Source: Patulibacter sp. (GTDB taxonomy: Bacteria > Actinomycetota > Thermoleophilia > Solirubrobacterales > Solirubrobacteraceae). From it: DNA of 7,272 nucleotides. Under the pieces are notes generated by a model. That model was not told where the DNA came from. It was given only the letters and a program-made list of their open reading frames with translations, and did no database searches. The position numbers and the translations under genes were made by a program. Each line of letters starts with the position of its first letter. The stretch's first letter is position 1. Below are positions 1-5,587 of the stretch, piece after piece. Where the stretch lies: contig JALRCL010000939.1 of assembly GCA_023268575.1 (NCBI GenBank), positions 1-7,272 on the forward strand, in the 5' to 3' direction.

Positions 1-656
1 TGGCGCTCGAGGTCGGCGACGCGCGCCACGAGGCCCTCGTGCTCGGCGTCGCGCTCGCGCGCGGTCAACTCCCCCGGCTGCCCGGTCGCGGACGGCTCGC
101 CCGCCGACGCGGCGGGGCCGGACGGCTCGTCGGCACGCCGCCGCGCGGCCGCCTCGGCGCGCAGCTGGGCCAGCTCGCCGTGCGCCCGCTCGAGCTCGCC
201 GGTCAGCCGCTGCCGCTCGCCCTGCTCGGTGCCGGCCTTCGTCCGCTGGCGGATCTCGGCCGCCCGCGCGCGCTCCAGCGCCACCGCCTGGCGCTCGGCG
301 TCGCGGGTGCGACGCTGCTCGGCGGTGTCCGCGCGCCGCCGCTCGGCGTCGCGCTCGCGCGCCAGCTCGCCGGCCACCGCGCCGACGGCCCGCAGCGCGG
401 CGGGGATCGCGTCCGGCGCGCCCGGGAGCGGCAGGTCCTGCTCGGCCAGGCGCTTCGTGGCGTCCTCCCCGAGGCCGGCCAGTCGAGCGAGCCGCGCGAC
501 CTCCGGGTCGACGGGCGCCGCACCCGCAGGGCCGGCGTCGGAGGCCGACGGCGGTGCGGCGGACGGCGCGCCGTTGCGGCGACCGCGACGGCCGCCCTTC
601 GGCGCCCGCCACCCGGGGCGGGCACCGAACCCGCTCGTCTCCCGGTCGATCGCCAT
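1..656 (-). CDS. Coiled-coil protein of unknown function (N-terminal 218 residues; runs off the window)
   Basis: I do not recognise a named family. The reading frame is open from the ATG at 656 to the window edge, so the C-terminus is missing. Residues 1-30 are basic and Gly/Arg-rich (for example PKGGRRGRRNG at 20-30). Residues 31-50 are an Ala/Pro/Ser linker. Residues 51-92 look like a small helical segment (PEVARLARLAGLGEDATKRL). Residues about 93-175 are a long Glu/Arg/Ala-rich helix typical of a coiled coil. Residues 176-196 are a Pro/Gly/Ser break, and a second charged helix begins near 197. There is no signal peptide or membrane segment, so a cytoplasmic, possibly DNA- or envelope-associated scaffold is plausible but unproven. 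The start at 656 is preferred because GAAG lies 8 nt upstream. In-frame alternatives are ATG at 710 and GTG at 752. The opposite strand is also open here, but its product is low-complexity Arg/Pro/Ala and looks like a shadow. Confidence 0.72.
   Translation of the reverse strand, partial: MAIDRETSGFGARPGWRAPKGGRRGRRNGAPSAAPPSASDAGPAGAAPVDPEVARLARLAGLGEDATKRLAEQDLPLPGAPDAIPAALRAVGAVAGELARERDAERRRADTAEQRRTRDAERQAVALERARAAEIRQRTKAGTEQGERQRLTGELERAHGELAQLRAEAAARRRADEPSGPAASAGEPSATGQPGELTARERDAEHEGLVARVADLER
41..362 (-). repeat. Exact 22-nt direct repeat (41-62 and 341-362) inside the coiled-coil gene
   Basis: The same 22 bases occur at 41-62 and 341-362, exactly 300 bases (100 codons) apart. In the minus-strand frame both copies encode ARERDAE, at residues 99-105 and 199-205. 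A shorter related copy, TRDAE, lies at residues 117-121. This fits internal repetition in a coiled coil more than a mobile or regulatory repeat. Confidence 0.6.
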
Positions 657-774
657 CCGTCGATCTTCGCAGTGCCCGGCCCCGGGCCTGCCCGCCGACT
701 CGACGATCATCCGGGTGCCGTCGCGGTCCGGCGGCCGACGGACGGCGTCCACCGGTGGCGTCCCGGCGGCCGGG
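657..774. other. Intergenic gap between cupredoxin stop and coiled-coil start, with short symmetric elements
   Basis: This 118-bp gap holds no RNA gene and no clear -35/-10 pair. Three small elements are visible. CCCGG-CGG-CCGGG at 762-774 can form a 5-bp hairpin directly after the cupredoxin stop and could be a weak terminator. GGCGTCC-ACCGGT-GGCGTCC at 744-763 is a direct repeat of a heptamer around a palindromic hexamer and could be an operator. GCCCG-GCCC-CGGGC at 674-687 can form another 5-bp hairpin. At this GC content such short symmetries arise often by chance. If the coiled-coil gene starts at 710 or 752 instead of 656, much of this gap is coding. Confidence 0.3.
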
Positions 775-1158
775 TCAGCGGACGCGGAGCGTCGCGCGCA
801 TCCCCATCCGCGCGTGGCCGGCGATCGTGCAGGTCAGCCGGTAGCGCCCAGCGCGGACCCGCAGCGTCAGCTCGCCGAGCTGCCCCGGGGCCAGGGTCCT
901 CATCCGGTACCGGCGTCCGGTGGCACGGCCGGCGCGCGAGAGCCGGACGAGCTGCACGTCGTGCAGGTCCTCGCCCTGGTTGCGCATCTGGACGATGAGC
1001 GTGCCGGCCTTCACCGTCGAGCGGGACAGGGCGAGGTGGTGCTCGGTCGCGGTGATGAAGACGCGCGAGGGCGCGGCGGCCTCGACCGGCCGCACGAGCG
1101 TCAGGCCGGCGGCGGAGAGCACCGCGACGAGCAGCAGGAGCGGCAGGCGGAGGCTCAT
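775..1158 (-). CDS. Small secreted cupredoxin-like copper protein
   Basis: This 127-residue protein is a predicted type 1 (blue) copper protein of the plastocyanin/azurin fold, able in principle to carry electrons or bind copper outside the membrane. Residues 1-27 form a Sec-type signal peptide: Arg4, a Leu/Val/Ala core at 5-19, and a likely cleavage site after V-E-A27. There is no lipobox. The mature part is about 100 residues, the size of a single cupredoxin domain. All four expected ligands are visible: His66 in DLHDV, Cys110, His115 and Met120 in TCTIAGHARMGM, with C-x4-H-x4-M spacing as in many bacterial plastocyanin-like domains. The chosen ATG overlaps the stop of the upstream DUF1501 gene in an ATGA, and places the signal peptide at the N-terminus. 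A longer in-frame start at 1227 would bury the signal behind 23 basic residues. The redox partner is unknown; the DUF1501/DUF1800 products are the obvious candidates by position. Confidence 0.88.
   Translation of the reverse strand: MSLRLPLLLLVAVLSAAGLTLVRPVEAAAPSRVFITATEHHLALSRSTVKAGTLIVQMRNQGEDLHDVQLVRLSRAGRATGRRYRMRTLAPGQLGELTLRVRAGRYRLTCTIAGHARMGMRATLRVR
1155..1158 (-). other. ATGA overlap coupling DUF1501 to the cupredoxin gene
   Basis: On the minus strand the cupredoxin ATG (1158-1156) overlaps the DUF1501 TGA (1157-1155) by the classic 4-nt ATGA. No good Shine-Dalgarno sequence precedes it (the upstream bases are CTACGCCCTGCTGCG), so translation of the cupredoxin probably depends on ribosomes finishing DUF1501. 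Confidence 0.8.
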
Positions 1159-2546
1159 CGCAGCAGGGCGTAGCGGCCAACGCGGCCGGCGTCGGGCAGG
1201 ATCGCGCCACCCTCGACCCCGAGCCACTGCTCGGCGATCGACGCGTACAGCGCGCGGAAGTCGGTCGTGGCGCGGAGGTTGCCGTCGCGATCCAGCTGGG
1301 ACAGGCCGGGGAACTCGCCGATCATCGTCCCGCGCACGCGCGAGCTGAGCAGCAGCGAGACGCCTCCGGCGCCGTGGTCGGTCCCGCCCGACCCGTTGGC
1401 CTGCGCGCGGCGCCCGAACTCGCTCCAGACGTGCACGAGGACGCGGTCGGCGAGCCCGCGCGCGGCGAGGTCGGCCTGGAAGGCCCGCAGCGTCTGGCTG
1501 AGCAGCTCGAGGTTGCGCTGCAGCGTCGGCGCCTGCCGGTCGTGGGTGTCGTACTGCCCGGGCCCGTCGACGGCGACGCAGCGCAGCGGCAGGCCGGCGC
1601 CGAGCATCGTCGCGAGCGCTCGCAGCTTCTCCGGGAACGGCGAGTCCTGCGCCGTCGGGTAGGGCACCGGCACGGCGTCGGGCGTGCCCTGCTGCCCGTC
1701 CTTGGGTCGCACCGGACCGAGCTGGTCGTAGAGCGCCAGGGACCGTTGCGCGACCCGCCCGGCGACCGCGGTGGCCGGGTCGCCGGAGGCCGCGTGCGCC
1801 CGGCCGATGCGGGCCGCCGACGCGCGCATCAGCTCGTCGACGTCGCCCCAGACCTGGTGCGCCCAGAACGCGTACTCCGCCGGGTCGGCGACGGAGGCGA
1901 CCGGGACGCGGCTCGTGGCCAGCGCCGGCGAGAGCGTCCCGTCCAGCGACAGGCCCTGGAGCGGGTTCTCCTCGTCGCCGACGCGATCCAGCAGCCGCCC
2001 CATCCAGCCGGTCGTGCCGCGGTGGTCGAGCGCGCCGACCTCCCAGTAGTGGCGGGAGGTGAAGTGGCTCTGGTCGGGGTTCGCGTAGCCGATCGCCGGC
2101 AGCACGGTCAGGACGCCCTGCTCGTGCAGCTCGCGCAGCGGCTCGGCCGCGGGGTGCCAGCGCAGGCGGTCGTCCTCGCGGAACGGGCGGGCCTCGTCGG
2201 CGACGAGCAGGCCGGAGCGGAGCTTGCGGTACTGCGGGTCCCCGACCGGGGCGAGCAGGCCCAGGCCGTCGAGCCCACCGCCGAGGAAGATCGAGACGAG
2301 GACCGTGCCGCCCGGTCCGGCGGGCGGGGTCGCGGCGTGCGCGACGGACGCCTCGAGCTGGGCGAGCGGCAGGTGCGTCGCGCCGTAGACGGCGAGCGCC
2401 AGGCCCGACGCGCGGGCGAGGAGGGCGCGACGGCTCATGCCCGTCCCGGCGGGCGCCGGCTGGCCGGGCTCGATCGCCGGCAGACCGCGACCGGCGGCCG
2501 CGCGGGCTGCCTCGGCCTGGCGGTGGGAGCGGCAGGGACCGGGCAT
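1155..2546 (-). CDS. DUF1501 family protein with Tat-type signal
   Basis: This 463-residue protein belongs to the DUF1501 family, which I recall as related to the alkaline phosphatase/sulfatase superfamily; its substrate is unknown. Family motifs in order are GGGLDGL (89-95), DQSHFTSRHYWEVG (158-171), GQYDTHDRQ (330-338), WSEFGRRAQANGSGGTDHG (374-392) and TDFRALYASIAEQWLG (428-443). The Asp/His-rich motifs at 333-336 and 390-391 are plausible metal or catalytic sites. A Tat-like signal begins at SRRALLARAS (38-47), has a hydrophobic stretch to about 60, and may be cleaved near AHAA (69-72), so the protein is probably exported folded. The start at 2546 is favoured because its ATG overlaps the DUF1800 TGA as TGATG. 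It adds 36 residues (including GRGLPAIEPGQPAPAGTG) before the twin arginines, a lead-in I recall in actinobacterial homologues. The alternative is ATG at 2438, which has GGGA upstream. The C-terminus appears complete, with no anchor. Confidence 0.92.
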   Translation of the reverse strand: MPGPCRSHRQAEAARAAAGRGLPAIEPGQPAPAGTGMSRRALLARASGLALAVYGATHLPLAQLEASVAHAATPPAGPGGTVLVSIFLGGGLDGLGLLAPVGDPQYRKLRSGLLVADEARPFREDDRLRWHPAAEPLRELHEQGVLTVLPAIGYANPDQSHFTSRHYWEVGALDHRGTTGWMGRLLDRVGDEENPLQGLSLDGTLSPALATSRVPVASVADPAEYAFWAHQVWGDVDELMRASAARIGRAHAASGDPATAVAGRVAQRSLALYDQLGPVRPKDGQQGTPDAVPVPYPTAQDSPFPEKLRALATMLGAGLPLRCVAVDGPGQYDTHDRQAPTLQRNLELLSQTLRAFQADLAARGLADRVLVHVWSEFGRRAQANGSGGTDHGAGGVSLLLSSRVRGTMIGEFPGLSQLDRDGNLRATTDFRALYASIAEQWLGVEGGAILPDAGRVGRYALLR

Positions 2547-2548
2547 CA
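2544..2548 (-). other. TGATG overlap coupling DUF1800 to DUF1501
   Basis: The DUF1800 stop TGA (2548-2546) and the DUF1501 start ATG (2546-2544) share one base. No Shine-Dalgarno-like sequence is seen just upstream (CCGACTACCTCACCTGC), so termination-reinitiation is the likely way DUF1501 is translated. Confidence 0.75.
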
Positions 2549-3874
2549 GCAGGTGAGGTAGTCGGGCGAGGTGGCGATGAGCATCCGCAGCGCGTTCTGG
2601 CGCAGCCGCGGGTACTGCTCGCGCTGCCAGCGGGCGGTCGCGGCGCCGTCGACGTCGCGCGCGAAGCGCTCCAGCTCGGCGCGGGTGACGGCCGAGATCG
2701 TCGGGTCGCCCCAGTGGCGCAGCGCGCGGGCCACGGCGTCCTCGGGGCTCTCGGGCAGCGGGTGCGGCGAGGCGCCCTCGCCGAGCGCGTCGGCCTTGGC
2801 GATGAGGTTCGACAGCACCCAGCGGCCGTGCCAGGTGCCGGTGTCCAGCCAGCGGTCCTCGTCCCAGCCGGCGACGTTCGGCGGGCGGAAGAGCTGCTGG
2901 CCCGCGAGGTCGCTCGCCCAGGTCAGTGCCTCGTCGCGGACGGGACGACCGGTCGCGCGGAGCATCCCGGCCGCCTGCACGACCGGGGCCTTCACCTGGC
3001 GCGGACCCTCGTAGAGCGCCGGGTGCATGAGGATCGCCTCGAGCACCGGCAGGATCGGCTTGCGCGGTCGGTACAGCGCGACGAGCGAGCGGACCGTGGC
3101 GCGATCGGGCGCCGTCGGCACGAACGCGCTCCAGAGCTTCGTCACCACGAACCGGCGGTGCGCGGGGTGCGCGAGGCAGAGGTCGAGGCTGTCGCGCCAG
3201 TCGAACCGGCCGCGGCGACCGAAGATCCGCTTGCGGCCGGCGTCGTGGGCCATCGGGACGTAGCGGAAGCGGCCCGATCCCTGCCCGCTCTGCGTGCGCT
3301 GCCAGCCGGTGAGCGCCCGGGCGTGCTCGCGGACGTCGCGCTCGGTGTAGGAGGCACCCGCGCCGAGCGTGAAGAGCTCCATGAGCTCCCGGGCGTAGTT
3401 CTCGTTCGGCGACCACTTCGTGTTGAACGCCCCGGAGAGCCACAGGAGCATCGCCGGGTCGGTCGTCACCGCGGCCAGCAGCGACCGGAACCTGCCGCGG
3501 GCGTGCGTGCGCAGCGTCGCGTTCTGGCGCAGCATGAGGTTCCCGTCGGAGGTGTCGCGGCTCGTGGCGAACCAGTCGTGCCAGACGAGCGTCATGCGCT
3601 CCACGAACGGCTGGTCGGAGCGCACCATCCGGTCCAGCCACCAGAGGTGGTCGTGCCCCCACGCGTCGCGCGGCGCCAGCGGATGCCCGTCCTTGCCGGT
3701 CGGCGCGGGACCGACGAGCTTCGCGGGACCGGAGACGCGCGTCAGCGACCGGACCGCGCCGACGAGTCCGCGCTGCGCGAGGGCCTTCGCCTCCCCCGGC
3801 TTGGGGCCGAACCCGGCCCGCCAGAGCAACCGCTCGGCGTGCCGTTCGGTGAATGGGCCGCTGAACCGACGCAT
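2546..3874 (-). CDS. DUF1800 family protein
   Basis: This 442-residue protein is a full-length member of the mainly helical DUF1800 family, of unknown biochemical function and commonly encoded beside DUF1501. Hallmark motifs in order are HAERLLWRAGFGP (12-24), ERMTLVWHDWFATS (92-105), NENYARELMELFTLG (157-171), DVREHARALTGW (180-191), PPNVAGW (331-337) and a terminal SPDYLTC (436-442). It begins almost directly with the family domain and has no signal peptide or membrane segment. The frame stays open upstream of 3874, but I found no ATG, GTG or TTG in it before the amidase gene, so a missed signal peptide is unlikely. It is the first gene of the coupled DUF1800-DUF1501-cupredoxin unit and starts 88 bp after the amidase stop. 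No strong Shine-Dalgarno sequence precedes the ATG. It could act in the cytoplasm or be carried out with its Tat-exported partner; that part is inference. Confidence 0.93.
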   Translation of the reverse strand: MRRFSGPFTERHAERLLWRAGFGPKPGEAKALAQRGLVGAVRSLTRVSGPAKLVGPAPTGKDGHPLAPRDAWGHDHLWWLDRMVRSDQPFVERMTLVWHDWFATSRDTSDGNLMLRQNATLRTHARGRFRSLLAAVTTDPAMLLWLSGAFNTKWSPNENYARELMELFTLGAGASYTERDVREHARALTGWQRTQSGQGSGRFRYVPMAHDAGRKRIFGRRGRFDWRDSLDLCLAHPAHRRFVVTKLWSAFVPTAPDRATVRSLVALYRPRKPILPVLEAILMHPALYEGPRQVKAPVVQAAGMLRATGRPVRDEALTWASDLAGQQLFRPPNVAGWDEDRWLDTGTWHGRWVLSNLIAKADALGEGASPHPLPESPEDAVARALRHWGDPTISAVTRAELERFARDVDGAATARWQREQYPRLRQNALRMLIATSPDYLTC

Positions 3875-3962
3875 CGAGCCGGTCGACGGTACGAAAGGCC
3901 AGACCCCGGCGACGGCCGATCTGGCCGACTGTTCGGCGGCGGAGGCAGCGACCGCCCGGCGC
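3875..3962. other. Short gap between amidase and DUF1800 genes, no clear promoter or terminator
   Basis: This 88-bp stretch holds a weak 5-bp hairpin, CGGCC-GATCT-GGCCG at 3913-3927, too short to call a terminator. On the minus strand a TANNNT match (TACCGT) sits 11 nt before the DUF1800 ATG, but no TTGAC-like box lies at the right distance. The three-gene unit may have its own promoter here or be read through from the amidase gene; the sequence does not decide. Confidence 0.35.
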
Positions 3963-5444
3963 CTACAGCGGCGCGACCCGGTCGAACCAGGGCGTGGCGT
4001 CCTCGAGCTGCGCCGCGAGGCGGAGGAGCAGCCCCTCCCCGCCGAGCGGCGCGACGAACTGCACGCCGAGCGGCAGGCCGTCGGCCGTCCAGTGCAGCGG
4101 CAGCGAGATGGCGGGGCGGCCGGTGATGTTCGCCAGCTGCGTGTACGGCACCCAGCCGAGGTTCTTCTCGACCATGTCGTCGACGATCGGCGTGTGGCGC
4201 AGCAGCCGCGCGGTCCGCGTGCGCAGGAGCACGTCGGAGGCCCGCTGCAGCGCCACCGGCAGGTCGAACTCGCCGATCCGCGGCGGCGGCGTCGCGAGCG
4301 TCGGGGTGAGCAGCAGGTCGTAGGACGCGAAGTACGTCGTCAGGCGACGCGTGTGGTCGTGCCGCGCGTTGACGGCGTTCACGTAGTCCACGCCGCTCGT
4401 CGCGCGGCCGAGCGCGGCCATGATCCGCGTGTCGCGCTCGAACGCGTCGTCGCCGGCGCCGGTGAGCCGCTTGGCCTCGTCGACCGACGCGGCGACGGAG
4501 ACGAACCACGTCAGCAGGAACTCCTTCGCCAGCGCGTGGTCGTCGAAGGGCGCCTGCGCGAGCTCGGTCACCTCGTGCCCGAGGTCGGTGAGCGTCCGGA
4601 TGGCGCCGTCCACCGCCGCGCGGGCCTCGGGGTGCGGGTCGGGCGTGATCGCCGACGGCACGCGCACGCCGATCCGGAGCTTCCCGGGGTCCTGGCCGAC
4701 CACCGAGGCGAACGATGCCTCGGGCACCGCCGGCACGTAGGGCCCGGACGGCTCGCCACCGCGCAGCACGTCGAGCATCGCGGCGGTGTCGCGCACCGTG
4801 CGCGAGACGACGCCGTTGGTCGCCGCGCCGTGCATCCGCTCGCCGCAGGCGGGACCGATCGGCACGAGCCCGCGGCCGGCCTTCAGCCCGACGAGGCCGC
4901 AGCACGCCGCGGGGATCCGGATCGACCCTCCGCCGTCGCTGGCCCCCGCGCACGGCACGATCCCCGCCGCGACCGCCGCGGCGGAGCCACCGGACGACCC
5001 GCCCGGCGTGTGCTCGGCGTTCCAGGGGTTGCGCGCCGGACCGAACACCTCCGGCTCGGTGATCCCCTTCGCCCCGAACTCGGGCGTGTTCGTCTTGCCG
5101 AACAGCACGAGCCCCGCGTCGATCCAGCGCTGCACGACCGTCGCGTGCTCCGACGCCACGTGCGACACCAGCGCACGCGACCCGCTGGACCCGGGCACCC
5201 CCGCGTAGTCCTGCTCGAGGTCCTTCACGAGGAACGGCACCCCCGCGAACGGCCCGTGACGCTCGGCCTCCGGCTCGACGGGGATGTCCCGCACGATCGC
5301 GTTGATCCGCGGGTTGACGGCCTCGGCGCGCTCCCGCGCGAGCGCCAGCAGCTCGGCGGCCGACACCTGCCCGTCAGCGACGAGCGCCGCCAGCCCCGTC
5401 GCGTCGTGCGTGCGGTACTCCGCGAGATCCATGCGGGCGATCAT
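3963..5444 (-). CDS. Amidase signature family hydrolase, NylA-like
   Basis: This 493-residue enzyme hydrolyses an amide bond using the Ser-cisSer-Lys triad of the amidase signature family. The triad is visible as Lys74 (GVPFLVKD), cis-Ser150 (TPGGSSGGSAAAVAAG, 146-161) and nucleophile Ser174 (GASDGGGSIRIPA, 167-179); the 24-residue spacing between the serines is that of the family. The C-terminal GRPAISLPLHWTADGLPLG motif is also typical. The motif style ASDGGGSIRIPA followed by CCGLVGLK, and the length, resemble 6-aminohexanoate cyclic dimer hydrolase, whose triad I recall as Lys72/Ser150/Ser174. Many genomic proteins with this signature have unknown natural substrates, so nylon-oligomer activity should not be assumed. 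GatA is unlikely because there is no GatB/GatC neighbour. No signal peptide is present, so the enzyme is probably cytoplasmic. ATG at 5432 (MDLAEYRTHDATGLAALV) is an equally credible start; neither has a strong ribosome binding site. A 9-bp hairpin lies 36 nt upstream. Confidence 0.93.
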   Translation of the reverse strand: MIARMDLAEYRTHDATGLAALVADGQVSAAELLALARERAEAVNPRINAIVRDIPVEPEAERHGPFAGVPFLVKDLEQDYAGVPGSSGSRALVSHVASEHATVVQRWIDAGLVLFGKTNTPEFGAKGITEPEVFGPARNPWNAEHTPGGSSGGSAAAVAAGIVPCAGASDGGGSIRIPAACCGLVGLKAGRGLVPIGPACGERMHGAATNGVVSRTVRDTAAMLDVLRGGEPSGPYVPAVPEASFASVVGQDPGKLRIGVRVPSAITPDPHPEARAAVDGAIRTLTDLGHEVTELAQAPFDDHALAKEFLLTWFVSVAASVDEAKRLTGAGDDAFERDTRIMAALGRATSGVDYVNAVNARHDHTRRLTTYFASYDLLLTPTLATPPPRIGEFDLPVALQRASDVLLRTRTARLLRHTPIVDDMVEKNLGWVPYTQLANITGRPAISLPLHWTADGLPLGVQFVAPLGGEGLLLRLAAQLEDATPWFDRVAPL

Positions 5445-5480
5445 GCCCGCCGGACCCGCCGGGTGGCAACGGCACGTCGA

Positions 5481-5502
5481 CGCCGGGCGTCGCCGCCCGG
5501 CG
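5481..5502 (-). other. 9-bp perfect hairpin with GCGA tetraloop upstream of the amidase gene
   Basis: Arms CGCCGGGCG (5481-5489) and CGCCCGGCG (5494-5502) are exact reverse complements around a 4-nt loop, which on the transcribed minus strand reads GCGA, a GNRA-type tetraloop that makes very stable RNA hairpins. It lies between the larger terminator-like hairpin and the amidase start. It could be a back-up terminator for the FN3 gene or a 5'-leader structure of the amidase transcript. Confidence 0.5.
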
Positions 5503-5539
5503 CCCGGACAGCGGACGCGCCGTCGGCGCTCGCGCCCGT

Positions 5540-5576
5540 CGGTCGTTCCCGCCCCGGCCCGGGGCGGGAACGACCG
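5540..5576 (-). terminator. Strong hairpin terminator after the FN3 protein gene
   Basis: A perfect 17-bp inverted repeat (arms 5540-5556 and 5560-5576, left arm CGGTCGTTCCCGCCCCG) encloses a 3-nt loop. It begins 11 nt past the stop codon of the FN3 gene on the same strand. No T-tract follows, which is common for terminators of high-GC actinomycetes. Position, perfection and stem length make a terminator the best reading; because the stem is symmetric it could stop transcription from either side. Confidence 0.78.
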
Positions 5577-5587
5577 GGCGAGCGCTG

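Noticed and set aside
775..1227. A longer 150-residue start for the cupredoxin
   Set aside because: It would place 23 basic residues before a clear Sec signal peptide and overlap DUF1501 by over 70 bases. The ATGA start at 1158 fits better.
39..1348. Plus-strand open frames opposite the coiled-coil and cupredoxin genes
   Set aside because: They lack recognisable domains and lie antisense to frames with a signal peptide, copper ligands or coiled-coil heptads.
1155..3662. An 835-residue minus-strand frame as the full DUF1501 protein
   Set aside because: The first 372 residues overlap DUF1800 in another frame and are Arg/Pro/Ala-rich noise. Family similarity begins only after the ATG at 2546.
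3885..3890. TACCGT as a -10 box for DUF1800
   Set aside because: There is no matching -35 element at 16-18 bp, and TANNNT occurs too easily by chance; it would also leave a leader of only a few bases.
3913..3927. CGGCC-GATCT-GGCCG hairpin as an amidase terminator
   Set aside because: A 5-bp stem is too weak and too common in this composition to support a terminator call.
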